A stretch of DNA of 64,000 nucleotides from Limnohabitans parvus II-B4 (GCF_003063455.1 NZ_NESN01000001.1:914514-978513); one strand, 5' to 3'. Positions 32,779-41,528 are shown, counted from the first letter of the stretch. The notes: generated by a model not told the origin, from the letters alone. Made by a program: numbers and translations.

Positions 32779-34313
32779 TTCAAAATCCCTTCGAAGTCAG
32801 CTAGTTCAGCTCGAATTCTTTCATCTATGACCTTTAACTCAGCAATGATTTGAATTGGTGGTGTGTGATCTATTTTTGTTTCAATGACTTTTTTGTATTT
32901 GCCTAAACTCAAATCGTATTCTTCCGAAACAATTTCCTCCTTCGAAACTAAGAAGCTTTGCTCAAATCGTGTCCTATTTTTCTCTTCACCAGCTCGCTCA
33001 TTCCAACGTTTTATAACATCTGGCAAATTATTTTTTATATGCTCTTCTGACGAAAGTGGCGCAGTTGGTTTGGTTCCTAATTTTTCGATGTTCAGTAATG
33101 GTTGCCGCTTGTCGTCCAAACTCCAACCATCAGCGTTCATATCGTAGAACCAGACTGAGTCTGTGCCGCCGCTGTTCGTTTTAGTAAAAAACAGAATGGC
33201 CGTGCTGACACCTGCATAAGGCTTAAATACACCACTCGGCAAAGACACCACTCCATCCAGCTTTTGCTCTTCGACTAATATTCTTCGAATTTCTTTGTTA
33301 GCTTTGTTGGTCTTAAACAAAACACTATCCGGTACGATGACTGCCGCACGCCCACCTGGTTTCAACAACTTGAGAAAGAGCGCCAAAAACAAAAGCTCGG
33401 TGCTTTTCGTTTTCACAACGGACAGCAAATCCTTTGCAGTTCCTTCGTAATCCAAACTGCCGGCAAAGGGCGGGTTGGCAAGGATCAGGCTGTATTTTTC
33501 GTCTTCAACTGCAAAGTCTTGTGACAGCGAATCCCTGTAAGTGATGTTGGGGTTCTCAACGCCGTGCAACATCATGTTCATACTGCCAATGCGGAGCATG
33601 GTCGTATCGAAGTCATAAGCATTGAACATGCCGTTGTGGAAGTGCTGTCGAGCCTTTACATCAGCAAAAATCTCACTTCTGTTCTCGCGCAGGTACTCAC
33701 CTGCCGCAACCAAAAATCCACATGTCCCGCCAGCAGGATCACAGATGATGTCTGTCGCTGTTGGCTCGACCATCTCCACCATCATTTTGATGATATGGCG
33801 TGGTGTGCGGAACTGACCGTTCTGGCCTGCGCTGGCGATCTTGCCAAGCATGTACTCGTAGAGGTCGCCCTTTGTGTCTCTGTCCTCCATTGGAATTTGA
33901 TCCAACAGGTCGACGACCTTTGCAAGCAAAGCAGGCGTAGGGATGGTAAATCGCGCCCCTTGCATCTGCTTGGCATAGGTGCTGTTGTCGCCGCCCACAT
34001 CACGCAAAAAGGGAAATACATGTTCACTGACCACATTGAACATCTCTTGCGGAGCCATGTTTTTCAAGCGGCTCCAACGCATGTCCTCGTACCTACACCC
34101 TTTAGGATCGGTTCCTGTAGGAAATATGGTGCGCTCCATCGGCTTACCTAGCCGAACGCTTTTGTTCTCTTCCAGCGTGTGCAGTTCATCCAGCCTGCGC
34201 AGAAACAGCAGGTATGTGATCTGTTCCAGCACTTCGAGTGGGTTGGCAATACCGCCCGACCAAAAGCTATCCCACACACGGTCAACTTGCGATCTCAATT
34301 CACCTGTCAGCAT
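32775..34313 (-). CDS. hsdM: Type I DNA methyltransferase subunit (HsdM)
   Basis: A 512-aa N6-adenine methyltransferase. SAM motif I region DPAGGTCGFLVAA is near residue 200 and catalytic NPPFAGS is near 280. Start at the ATG at 34313 (MLTGELRSQVDRVWDSFW) with GAGAAG upstream; a start 23 codons earlier would run into the preceding gene. It protects the host from the HsdR nuclease. Confidence 0.93.
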   Translation of the reverse strand: MLTGELRSQVDRVWDSFWSGGIANPLEVLEQITYLLFLRRLDELHTLEENKSVRLGKPMERTIFPTGTDPKGCRYEDMRWSRLKNMAPQEMFNVVSEHVFPFLRDVGGDNSTYAKQMQGARFTIPTPALLAKVVDLLDQIPMEDRDTKGDLYEYMLGKIASAGQNGQFRTPRHIIKMMVEMVEPTATDIICDPAGGTCGFLVAAGEYLRENRSEIFADVKARQHFHNGMFNAYDFDTTMLRIGSMNMMLHGVENPNITYRDSLSQDFAVEDEKYSLILANPPFAGSLDYEGTAKDLLSVVKTKSTELLFLALFLKLLKPGGRAAVIVPDSVLFKTNKANKEIRRILVEEQKLDGVVSLPSGVFKPYAGVSTAILFFTKTNSGGTDSVWFYDMNADGWSLDDKRQPLLNIEKLGTKPTAPLSSEEHIKNNLPDVIKRWNERAGEEKNRTRFEQSFLVSKEEIVSEEYDLSLGKYKKVIETKIDHTPPIQIIAELKVIDERIRAELADFEGILK

Positions 34314-34332
34314 CTTCTTCTCGTTTCTTCGC

Positions 34333-35085
34333 TCAATTAGGGAACACTTTGGATGCACTAGCGGCAACAAAGCGTTCAGCATTCTTTAAATGGCGCAGAG
34401 CAACAATTGTCACAGTACGCCGCTGGTCGGTTGTAGCGGAGGTCTTTACGCCTTCCTTCAACCCCTTTGCAATCGGCAAGCCTGCGCGGATAGCCATATC
34501 AGCGATGGACACCTTTTTGCCAGTCACCAGCTTTTCCGCATCTGCTCGCCTCTTTTCCACCAGCATAGCGTAGGCATGTGCCATTCCCTGCTGGCTCCAT
34601 TTCCTGCCAAGCTTGTACGTGGCGGAGCTTGACTGCACACGCACCCCTTTTGGTGTCTTCGGCACAAGCTTGTCGATCAGCGCACCAAACCTCCGTTTGA
34701 TACCCACATTCGTCCAATTCAGCGGCACCACCAGATTGATGGCCTCTGTCGAATTGAACGGGGCGATTTGATCAACTGTGCTCGCAATTAGAAGAGTGTA
34801 CTGAGTGCGCGGCTCAGCAAAGTGATCTACGTGCGAATTCCACCAACTTTTGAAGTCGGTCGAACGCACATCTCCTAAGTCAGCATGGATGGCCGCCAGT
34901 GCAGGCGTGGCCCGTTCGGCATACGCATCGTTCAGTTGCAAAAACCTGTACCACCAGAAGAACGGGCTGGCGGTGACGGACTTCGGCGGCTTTGCATCGT
35001 CATACGCGCCGCGCCCGAAGGTCGGATAGCTCTTCGTTGCAAAAGTTCTAGCTGTGCTTGCCTTTGTTACGCCTTCGGACGCCAT
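34333..35085 (-). CDS. Hypothetical protein leading the RM operon
   Basis: A 250-aa protein of unknown family. It is soluble, Ala/Lys-rich, with ASPFFWWYRFLQLNDAYAER and DQIAPFNSTEAINLVVPLNW as the most distinctive segments. Its stop is 20 nt before the hsdM start, and it is the first gene of hypothetical-hsdM-hsdS-hsdR-mrr-hydrolase. It may be a regulator or accessory protein of the restriction system. Confidence 0.6.
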   Translation of the reverse strand: MASEGVTKASTARTFATKSYPTFGRGAYDDAKPPKSVTASPFFWWYRFLQLNDAYAERATPALAAIHADLGDVRSTDFKSWWNSHVDHFAEPRTQYTLLIASTVDQIAPFNSTEAINLVVPLNWTNVGIKRRFGALIDKLVPKTPKGVRVQSSSATYKLGRKWSQQGMAHAYAMLVEKRRADAEKLVTGKKVSIADMAIRAGLPIAKGLKEGVKTSATTDQRRTVTIVALRHLKNAERFVAASASKVFPN

Positions 35086-35190
35086 AAAACACTAACACTT
35101 TCATTTTTTCAGAAGTCGTAAGTGTAACAAATATTACATCAAATAGACAATACATGTACTGACATTTTTCAGTATTACTAGGAGATAGAT

Positions 35191-35397
35191 ATGGCCATCA
35201 AAAGACATGTCACAAAACCCATCACGTATTACGCATATGCAACTTTTAAAGCAAAAGCGGCATTTAAAATTAATGCCATCAACGAGGTACACGCCGAAAA
35301 TTTGGCGGCACAAATAATATGCAATGCCGATATTAGCAAAGATAATATATACAGGTGCGATGACATTCACATTTTTAAGATACTCAAAGGCAACTAA
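35191..35397 (+). CDS. Small basic hypothetical protein, 68 aa
   Basis: MAIKRHVTKPITYYAYATF... is preceded by a good AGGAG site. It is divergent from the RM operon (106-bp gap, AT-rich with likely promoters) and precedes the next plus-strand gene by 22 nt. No family recognised. Confidence 0.55.
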   Translation: MAIKRHVTKPITYYAYATFKAKAAFKINAINEVHAENLAAQIICNADISKDNIYRCDDIHIFKILKGN

Positions 35398-35419
35398 TTA
35401 CATACGCAAAGGATATGCA

Positions 35420-35890
35420 ATGAAAAATAATTATTCCGCACTTAAAAAAATCATTGAAACGCTAATTTATAAAAATCTTATTTACTCAATTAAAGACACG
35501 ATTGCTAGCAAAGATGCAGATTTTATTATCGGCGATTTCCCATACTGGCAGACTGATTGCAATATCATCAAATCAAGCAAAAGGCCATATTCATATATAC
35601 ATGATGCTAAATGTATTGTGCCAGGCTACGTAAAGGCTGCGATTGAATTTGAAACCAAGTTTCAGAAGAAGGTATTAGATAGGTATGGGCTAGTGCTTTC
35701 CTCAGTTCTGCACATTAGGTGCAGAGATGGAGCTGATCACCTGTCGATTGAGGATGAAGAGGACTTCAACCGTTTGAAAGACATTGAAGTGCCTTTCCTC
35801 TTCATCAATACTGACGAAGAAGCAAGTCGCGCACAGCAGTTCGTTGATGACTTCGACGAGCTGGTATTTCTCCATGCACTTGAGTGCTAA
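35420..35890 (+). CDS. Hypothetical protein, 156 aa
   Basis: Not recognised. Start at the ATG at 35420 with AAAGGA upstream. A mid-protein segment, SVLHIRCRDGADHLSIEDEE, and the acidic C-terminus (FVDDFDELVFLHALEC) are its most distinctive features. The codon choice is AT-rich, unlike the chromosome. It converges with the small tyrosine recombinase and overlaps it by 4 nt at the stops. Confidence 0.55.
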   Translation: MKNNYSALKKIIETLIYKNLIYSIKDTIASKDADFIIGDFPYWQTDCNIIKSSKRPYSYIHDAKCIVPGYVKAAIEFETKFQKKVLDRYGLVLSSVLHIRCRDGADHLSIEDEEDFNRLKDIEVPFLFINTDEEASRAQQFVDDFDELVFLHALEC

Positions 35891-36459
35891 ACGAGCTCTA
35901 CAGCATTCCGAAGCATGTTGTCATTGGCATCAATGTAGACAGCAGTTGTACTGACGTTCCTGTGCCCCATCAATCGCATCAGCACACGCAATCCAACACC
36001 TTGCGATGCGATTGTTGTGGCATAGGTTCTTCGTCCACTATGCGAGCTAGCCCCATCAATGCCTGCCGCTTTGTAGATGTTCAAAAAGTGCTGTGTCAGC
36101 GTATTAGCAGTGAACCCTCTGCGAGGGCTCTTCTGCGTTGTGAACAATGCCCGCTCTTTATCGTCAACACGGATCGTTTGGATATAGTTTGCAAGTTCAG
36201 CTTTCAGCTTTGAACTGACAAAAACAGTACGCGGATGCTTGCCTTTTGTTTGTTCAGCCGTCAGTCGAATTTCGCTTTTGATTTTTTCGTTGATGTCTAA
36301 TACATGACCAACGGTAAGTGATGCAATTTCACCCACCCGCATTCCACTGTAATGACTGATTAGTACAAGTGCACGGTCGCGTACGCCAAATTTTTTCTCG
36401 CCCACACAGTTGAGAACTTGCTGAATTTCGTTTTCGCTCAATGTTTTTGCTTGCGACAT
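35887..36459 (-). CDS. Short tyrosine recombinase (catalytic domain only)
   Basis: A 190-aa protein that covers a full catalytic domain: SGMRVGEIASL (Arg I), HSGRRTYATT (HxxR-type), LMGHRNVSTTAVYID (His and Tyr nucleophile). The N-terminal core-binding domain is missing, as in some FimB/FimE-like or XerH-like small integrases. AAAGGT precedes the ATG. It may invert or resolve a local DNA segment. A second, full-size integrase in the element does the integration. Confidence 0.85.
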   Translation of the reverse strand: MSQAKTLSENEIQQVLNCVGEKKFGVRDRALVLISHYSGMRVGEIASLTVGHVLDINEKIKSEIRLTAEQTKGKHPRTVFVSSKLKAELANYIQTIRVDDKERALFTTQKSPRRGFTANTLTQHFLNIYKAAGIDGASSHSGRRTYATTIASQGVGLRVLMRLMGHRNVSTTAVYIDANDNMLRNAVELV

Positions 36460-36827
36460 TTTGACCTTTCGGGCTAATCAAATAAATTAGCTGTTTAAAG
36501 CATAAATTCAGCAGTTACAAATGAGCAACCTACTTGCAAACACCCGTCCATTCCTTCGGGTCATTGAGCAATTCCCATATAAATCAATGGCTTAACTTCG
36601 AAATCACATATTTCAGCAGTTTTCTTTGGTTTTTAGTCGCTTGATCCATTGCTTTTTCGCTAAAAATGCAATCTCGTCAAAAATCTCCTACAAGCTTGTT
36701 TTCTAGCTTGTAGCTACCCTTGTATCCATGCCGCTTTTTTTCTGCACTACAGGGGATTTAAAGCGCTATCTCTCTACCGTTTGTTTCGCTAGAAAAACTG
36801 GTTAAAATTTTCATATTATGAAATATT

Positions 36828-36856
36828 GTTGACATATATGTGGTATTTTGATACGA
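36828..36856 (+). promoter_or_regulatory. Sigma-70-type promoter of candidate RNA
   Basis: TTGACA (36828-36833), a 17-bp spacer and TACGAT (36851-36856) form a near-consensus promoter in an AT-rich stretch. No gene start follows within the next 500 bp, while a hairpin-plus-T terminator does. An 8-bp inverted repeat TACAAGCT/AGCTTGTA (36690-36713) lies upstream. Confidence 0.6.
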
Positions 36857-36862
36857 TTGCAT

Positions 36863-37279
36863 AAATAAGTTATACAAACAAGGTTAAGGTTACACGCCGA
36901 TGGAACTGTGTTGCTAAATCCGCTCTCTACGTGTTGTAGCGGTAAAGAAGGTGCTACTTGTTGCACTGATTCATTGCACTACCCCGCAAGGGATGCTTTA
37001 AATGCCCTCCGTCATAGGAGGGAACGTTTGCAATGTCTTAATAGTTGATGCCACGCAATAACATGCGTCAAAAGTGAGTGGGAACACCAAGCTTGCTATG
37101 CAAGTACCCCACAAAGTACAGAGACTGCCGCTACATAAGCACTCTGCGCTTGCGTAAATGGACTGCACATAAAAGGAGATCGCAATACCTGCCTGATCTG
37201 GCCACAAAGCCAGTTGTGTATATGTAGACGAACCCTCAGTAAATGAGACTATCCAAGCTGGTCAGGCTTGGATATTTTT
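36863..37279 (+). ncRNA. Candidate structured non-coding RNA (about 415 nt)
   Basis: This is the main content of a 950-bp gene-free stretch (36460-37409). It lies between the promoter at 36828 and an intrinsic terminator. Hairpins that can be read directly are CCCTCC-N6-GGAGGG, CTTGC-tat-GCAAG inside GTGGG...CCCAC, CTGGC-N6-GCCAG and the terminal TCCAAGC/GCTTGGA. No sensible coding frame with a ribosome binding site is visible. I do not recognise the RNA family; tmRNA, 6S and retron RNA do not fit. Confidence 0.45.
37252..37279 (+). terminator. Intrinsic terminator
   Basis: TCCAAGC-TGGTCAG-GCTTGGA followed by TATTTTT: a 7-bp perfect stem and T-tract on the plus strand, ending the candidate RNA. 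Confidence 0.7.
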
Positions 37280-37316
37280 CCTAGTAAATGACCTTAAATA
37301 ATTAAATTAATAAAAG

Positions 37317-37367
37317 GCAATTGAAGATTTTGCGAAAGCCCAGCTTGAGCAACTAATCTTCAATTGC
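37317..37367. repeat. 13-bp perfect inverted repeat, 25-nt loop
   Basis: GCAATTGAAGATT (37317-37329) and AATCTTCAATTGC (37355-37367) can form a long hairpin just upstream of the 37410 gene. It might be an operator or a single-strand origin-type hairpin. The arms are too long to be accidental in 50 bp. Confidence 0.55.
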
Positions 37368-37409
37368 AGTTTGCGCTAGCAAACTCGCATCATGCATGTA
37401 AGGAGCAAT

Positions 37410-37772
37410 ATGAGTTTTACAAAAGAACTATTTGAACAAACAGCACAAGCCCTACCAGAAATAACTACTAGAACTTTTAGCAAATACTGCGGAAAAAGTG
37501 AAGGATATTATGGAAGCATAAGGGCACAAAACGTAGAAATTTCAACCAATAGCTTAGTCTATCTGGCAGAGATATTGCAATACAGGAATTCCATTGCACC
37601 AAGCAAAGCCCTTAATTCAGTTATCTCAACCATTGTTGGAGAAATATCCAAGCGAATTCAATCCATCGAAGTTGAAAACATTGAAGTTCGCAAAATGATC
37701 ATCCAATCTATTGTAAAAACAAATATGGAAAGTGACAGATGCTGCAGCGCACCACCAATCGTTATTGCATGA
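37410..37772 (+). CDS. Small HTH-like protein (possibly DUF6626)
   Basis: A 120-aa protein with MSFTKELFEQTAQALPEITT and FSKYCGKSEGYYGSIRAQN, a pattern like a lambda-type helix-turn-helix and reminiscent of DUF6626. AAGGAG precedes the ATG at 37410. It may be the element regulator. The hairpin at 37317-37367 immediately upstream could be its operator. Confidence 0.55.
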   Translation: MSFTKELFEQTAQALPEITTRTFSKYCGKSEGYYGSIRAQNVEISTNSLVYLAEILQYRNSIAPSKALNSVISTIVGEISKRIQSIEVENIEVRKMIIQSIVKTNMESDRCCSAPPIVIA

Positions 37773-37891
37773 GTCTATTGAAATAAAAGTCAATCTGGCC
37801 GTTGCGATTATGCGATCTATGTCTTTTCGGTTGCTCTTTGCATTTGTCGAAAATAAATTAAATGCACTCGTTCAACAAACAGGAGAAAGAA

Positions 37892-38332
37892 ATGAGTGCA
37901 TTGAACAATTTGAAGCTGGTCACTGCTAAACGTGCAGCCACCCAAACGCCAGTACAGCAACGCAGGAACAAGCTCTGCGCAAAGCTGTTTGAGCAGATGC
38001 AGTTAGCGCAAGCGCAAGCCGAAGGTCGGGTGTACGCACCTACGAAGTTCAAAACGTTTAAAAACGAAGAGACTGGCGAACGCCGCAGTATCGAAACAGC
38101 AAAGAAGCTCAAGCAATGGTGGTGGACCGCTGCAGATGGCAAGCTAAACCTGTCAATTCGTTACGGTGCAAAGGTCATCGAAATCAGCAAGGGCAAGAAC
38201 GCAATCGAACTTGCGGGCGTGAACGAACTGGTGCCCACGCTTGAGATCGTCAAGCAAGCTGTAGCTGACGGAAGTTTGGATGCACAGATTGAGGCTGTCA
38301 GCAATAAGCTACGCAGTAGCTTCAGAAAGTGA
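37892..38332 (+). CDS. DUF6641 family protein
   Basis: A 146-aa protein, MSALNNLKLVTAKRAATQTP, RRNKLCAKLFEQMQLAQAQA, then KKLKQWWWTAADGKLNLSIR and YGAKVIEISKGK. This is the DUF6641 pattern known from phages and integrated elements of beta-proteobacteria. Function is unknown. GGAGAAAG provides the ribosome binding site. Confidence 0.75.
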   Translation: MSALNNLKLVTAKRAATQTPVQQRRNKLCAKLFEQMQLAQAQAEGRVYAPTKFKTFKNEETGERRSIETAKKLKQWWWTAADGKLNLSIRYGAKVIEISKGKNAIELAGVNELVPTLEIVKQAVADGSLDAQIEAVSNKLRSSFRK

Positions 38333-38339
38333 ACCAGCT

Positions 38340-38369
38340 TGAACACTGCGCTAGCTAGCGCAGTGTTCA
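38340..38369. repeat. 30-bp perfect palindrome
   Basis: TGAACACTGCGCTAG followed by its exact reverse complement, with no loop. It follows the DUF6641 stop by 7 nt and precedes the next gene by 41 nt. Without a T-tract it is less like a terminator than a protein site, replication site or cruciform. Confidence 0.7.
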
Positions 38370-38410
38370 CACTCCTTGCGCCTGCGTAAATACAGGACAA
38401 GGAGTTTTTT

Positions 38411-38599
38411 ATGAAGATTGCAGAAATTGAATCCGCAACGGCATCCAAACCATTGTCACCGGATCAAGCAAGAATTGATGCGTTGAAGGTGCAGAAGGCG
38501 GCTGCGACACAGCGATTAAAGCAGGAACGAGATCGCCAAAAGCGTCAAAAGGCGGTGCAACAACTTTCCGGTCTTAACAGCCCCACTAGCACCGTATAA
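38411..38599 (+). CDS. Small coiled-coil-like protein, 62 aa
   Basis: MKIAEIESATASKPLSPDQA followed by a basic, Gln/Lys/Arg-rich helix (RLKQERDRQKRQKAVQQL). AAGGAG lies before the ATG. No family recognised. It is probably the last gene of the plus-strand run. Confidence 0.55.
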   Translation: MKIAEIESATASKPLSPDQARIDALKVQKAAATQRLKQERDRQKRQKAVQQLSGLNSPTSTV

Positions 38600-38700
38600 A
38601 CGTCATATACAGCGTCTTTTTTATTTCCTTTAATGAGACGGATTAGACGGAGGCCTTCGCCCCGCTGTAGGGCGTGCATCGCAAGTCGGATCGGACGAGA

Positions 38701-39066
38701 TCAGTACTCACTTGTCAGCATCAAAACCCAATACTCACCTGCCCAGCAGCCATAGAGGGTGATTGCAGTAAGTGGGAAATCTGTGTACTCAATTTTCTGC
38801 TTTGCCAGAACCCTACCGTTGACATCCTCAATTGATACAGATGCCGAATGGTTTGTTTTTGTGAGTTTCAGACAAGTGAACCAATCCTTGTTGCCATCTA
38901 CACCGCTCAAATGTGATGCGTACACATCAAACAACCAAAAGCACTCTGCGGCTTCAGCAAGGTAGCGTGAGCCTTCTGTAAGCAAGACTGTGCGTGTCAA
39001 TCTTGCTAACTGATCACAACCTGTAAATTGTTTCAGCGTTGTGAGCAATTCATTTTCTTCAACCAT
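38701..39066 (-). CDS. DUF6876 family protein
   Basis: A 121-aa protein, LLTTLKQFTGCDQLARLTRT, LLTEGSRYLAEAAECFWLFD and IEYTDFPLTAITLYGCWAGE, matching DUF6876 as I recall it. These small proteins are common on mobile elements; function is unknown. It is divergent from the plus-strand run, with its ATG preceded by AAGGAAC. Confidence 0.75.
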   Translation of the reverse strand: MVEENELLTTLKQFTGCDQLARLTRTVLLTEGSRYLAEAAECFWLFDVYASHLSGVDGNKDWFTCLKLTKTNHSASVSIEDVNGRVLAKQKIEYTDFPLTAITLYGCWAGEYWVLMLTSEY

Positions 39067-39152
39067 TTCTGTGTTCCTTTAAGTGTGAACACAGTATTAG
39101 TTCAAAGCATCAAATGGACAACCTGAGCCCCGCCAATTTGGCGGTTTATACG

Positions 39153-39437
39153 TTAAGGTAAGCCACCCAATGCTTTGTATAAATCATCGTAAACACACTC
39201 TCTCACTTGCCTGTCAAAAGCATTTCTATCAGCTTCTGATTCAATTAATTCAGAAACCGTTCTTGCGTATTTTGTATCGCGCCAAAGATGATCACTCAAA
39301 ATATCAAAGATGTGGTGATCTATCGCTACATCAGCAAAGAAAAAATTTCTTTTTCCCAAATCGTATTCAACATTAAGTAGTCTCTTAGTCAATGAGCTCA
39401 CCAATTCTTTTTGTAGAACAGAGTATTTGTCCATCAC
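39153..39437 (-). CDS. Hypothetical protein, 94 aa
   Basis: Not recognised. Acidic, soluble (KYSVLQKELVSSLTKRLLNV, later DRQVRECVYDDLYKALGGLP). Shares a base with the upstream stop, so it is the distal member of the integrase operon (integrase, 119 aa, 78 aa, 94 aa). Confidence 0.55.
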   Translation of the reverse strand: MMDKYSVLQKELVSSLTKRLLNVEYDLGKRNFFFADVAIDHHIFDILSDHLWRDTKYARTVSELIESEADRNAFDRQVRECVYDDLYKALGGLP

Positions 39438-39673
39438 TATTCTTGCTCCTTCCAGCCTCTATCACGCCCAAGTGACATTGATGCCCAGTGTTCCTCAAGT
39501 GCTTCTTTTGGAATCTGTGCAATATTGGGTGTCATACGACGACGAGATACCCAATCTTCATCGTAGTGATTCCAACCTGCTTCAGTTTGTGGATAGTCTG
39601 AGAATTTTGGGAATGGGTTTGTATTTGAGTTATTCATTACTTGATCTTCAAATAAGTGATTTTTAAATTCCAA
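39437..39673 (-). CDS. Hypothetical protein, 78 aa
   Basis: Not recognised. Rich in Trp, Asn and charged residues (AGWNHYDEDWVSRRRMTPNI). Start may be the ATG at 39673 or 12 codons later. It sits between two other small genes of the integrase operon with minimal spacing. Confidence 0.5.
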   Translation of the reverse strand: MEFKNHLFEDQVMNNSNTNPFPKFSDYPQTEAGWNHYDEDWVSRRRMTPNIAQIPKEALEEHWASMSLGRDRGWKEQE

Positions 39674-39685
39674 TATTTTGTTGAC

Positions 39686-40045
39686 TCATTCTTCGTCTAC
39701 AAAAAATCTACCTATATTCTCATCAGCGTACTGAATTGCTTGATCCTTTGAATCGAAGAACTCAGGTTCATCATCAATAACTTCTACAAGATACAAACTA
39801 TCTACTGATGTTATTTGTATTGGATTGATTTCGTAGTCATATTGGGAGGCGTATGTCGCTACGTGTTCACCGTAATGATGTACCCAATATTGAGCATTAC
39901 TTTGAATTTTTTCAAAATCAATGCTATTTAAATTCTCAATTTTTTGAAGGAGCTGTTGATCAATATCCGTATCATTTGAAATGATCGCCCGTATTTTTTT
40001 ATTTCCCAACAATACTTTTATCTGCTCTAAAGACGGTTTTGCCAT
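39686..40045 (-). CDS. Hypothetical protein, 119 aa
   Basis: An acidic, AT-rich-coded protein: MAKPSLEQIKVLLGNKKIRA, ending in an Asp/Glu-rich tail (YADENIGRFFVDEE). It shares one base with the integrase stop, so it is co-translated with it. Acidic proteins beside integrases can be directionality factors or DNA mimics; no evidence decides this. Confidence 0.55.
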   Translation of the reverse strand: MAKPSLEQIKVLLGNKKIRAIISNDTDIDQQLLQKIENLNSIDFEKIQSNAQYWVHHYGEHVATYASQYDYEINPIQITSVDSLYLVEVIDDEPEFFDSKDQAIQYADENIGRFFVDEE

Positions 40046-41448
40046 TATTTGTCCTTCTTTGATGAAGCTTTTTTTGATGCTGGTTTTCTTGTCAGCAACT
40101 CCGCTTTTTTCTTTGCTTGTGCTGACTGATAGATTTCTTCAACAGTTGAAGTTGAAGCAATTCTTCGTCGTGTTTCTTGCCCACGCAATTGCTCTGTTGC
40201 TTCAATTACTTTCAAATGACTGTAGTGACGTTCAATCATCTGAACACTAGTACCCATCTGCTCAGATAGCGTGTGAATTGGCACTTTGTCATACGTTAAT
40301 GCTAACGTTGCGTATGTGTGACGGAAACTGTAGAACACACGGTTCTGTTCTGTCTTTGGGTCGTATAGCAAGTTGTGCTCTTCCAAGTACCGCTCAAACA
40401 TATGTTGAAAGGCAGAGCTTACGTCCTGCTTCTTTTCTTTTGTACGCAATACAAAGTCATCGTTGTTAGGTGTCACAACATCTTTGAACGGGTCAATGAT
40501 ATTATTTCTAACGCCATACATACGACGAGCAATTCGCTCCAGCACTTTGACTGTTGGCTGTCTGCCAACAATTTCACGTGTACCAGTCTTACCTGTAACA
40601 ATTAACTCAACACCCCTGTTTAGATCAGTCAGAACAATCTCTTCTTTTTCACCGTCATCTCCAACGACGAACTCACCTGTGTGCGTTTGTTTTGGATTCA
40701 TAGTGAACTTGATCTGTTTCCATTTCAAATTCATCAGCTCTTTGCCAGGTCTTGCTCCTGTATCAATTAGCATCTCAGAGTAGTCGCGCATTATTTGACG
40801 CATCTCTTTGCTGTGTGCGTTACGAGCTCGCTCTATCCACGCTTCAAAGTTATTAATGACAGCCTGTATCTCTGTCAATGTGAAGGCTGGGTGACGTGTA
40901 CTCTTCCTGCCTTTCGCCTCAAGTTTTGGGCGATTGAGATCAGTTAAGAAGTTGCGCAGAACTGCCTCATCCAACACCATGTTCAGTGCGGCGTTTTGAC
41001 TGAGCATCGTGCTTTTACTCGGTGCTCTCTCCATCATCCGTATTCGCTCAGCATCCAAATAATCCAGCGCCGTACTGTCTATGTTTGTGATGAGTCTGTT
41101 ACCCAAAATTGGAATCAGGTATTCGTTGATGATGCGAATGTAGTCTTTGTACGAAACTTTGCCATCACCATTTGCAAGCTTCTGTTCCATACGCTGAACA
41201 GCAAGTTTGGCAACATCTCTGAATTTGCGTGTGATGACAGGGAGGTTGTCACGCTTACGAATCTCAGCCGTAATTCGCAACTCTTTTGCTACCTCTTTTG
41301 CGTCCTTCAATTTCCGTTCTTTTGTTGACGCTCGTTGCCAAACACCACCCACCTTGTAGCGGCACTGCCAAATTGAGCTTCGCTCACGCCTGTACACGAC
41401 GAGCTCACCCTCAGTAACAATGTGCGTTGTCTCTTTTTTTGCGGACAT
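40045..41448 (-). CDS. Tyrosine integrase of the tRNA-Ile2 element
   Basis: A 467-aa integrase. The N-terminal arm-binding domain has a basic tip (VVYRRERSSIWQCRYKVGGV). The core-binding domain spans about 95-190. The catalytic domain has IDTGARPGKELMNLKW (Arg I), FYSFRHTYATLAL (HxxR) and MIERHYSHLK (Tyr). The C-terminus is Lys-rich. It is the only full-size tyrosine integrase in the element and lies about 2 kb from its right end. A GTGTGTAG site (41492-41499) lies 44 bp upstream and may autoregulate it. Confidence 0.92.
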   Translation of the reverse strand: MSAKKETTHIVTEGELVVYRRERSSIWQCRYKVGGVWQRASTKERKLKDAKEVAKELRITAEIRKRDNLPVITRKFRDVAKLAVQRMEQKLANGDGKVSYKDYIRIINEYLIPILGNRLITNIDSTALDYLDAERIRMMERAPSKSTMLSQNAALNMVLDEAVLRNFLTDLNRPKLEAKGRKSTRHPAFTLTEIQAVINNFEAWIERARNAHSKEMRQIMRDYSEMLIDTGARPGKELMNLKWKQIKFTMNPKQTHTGEFVVGDDGEKEEIVLTDLNRGVELIVTGKTGTREIVGRQPTVKVLERIARRMYGVRNNIIDPFKDVVTPNNDDFVLRTKEKKQDVSSAFQHMFERYLEEHNLLYDPKTEQNRVFYSFRHTYATLALTYDKVPIHTLSEQMGTSVQMIERHYSHLKVIEATEQLRGQETRRRIASTSTVEEIYQSAQAKKKAELLTRKPASKKASSKKDK

Positions 41449-41491
41449 AACGCAACTATATGGTCAAAGCAAAAAAAGAACAACCAATTGA

Positions 41492-41499
41492 GTGTGTAG
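41492..41499 (+). promoter_or_regulatory. Integrase arm-type site near int promoter
   Basis: GTGTGTAGTGTTTTTC, the same sequence as in both att arms, occurs just upstream of the integrase gene. This could let the integrase repress its own promoter. Confidence 0.5.
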
Positions 41500-41528
41500 T
41501 GTTTTTCTAGCGAAGCGCACCCATCTAC

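Noticed and set aside
36998..37207. 69-aa minus-strand frame
   Set aside because: It lies inside the structured RNA candidate, with unlikely composition and no ribosome binding site.
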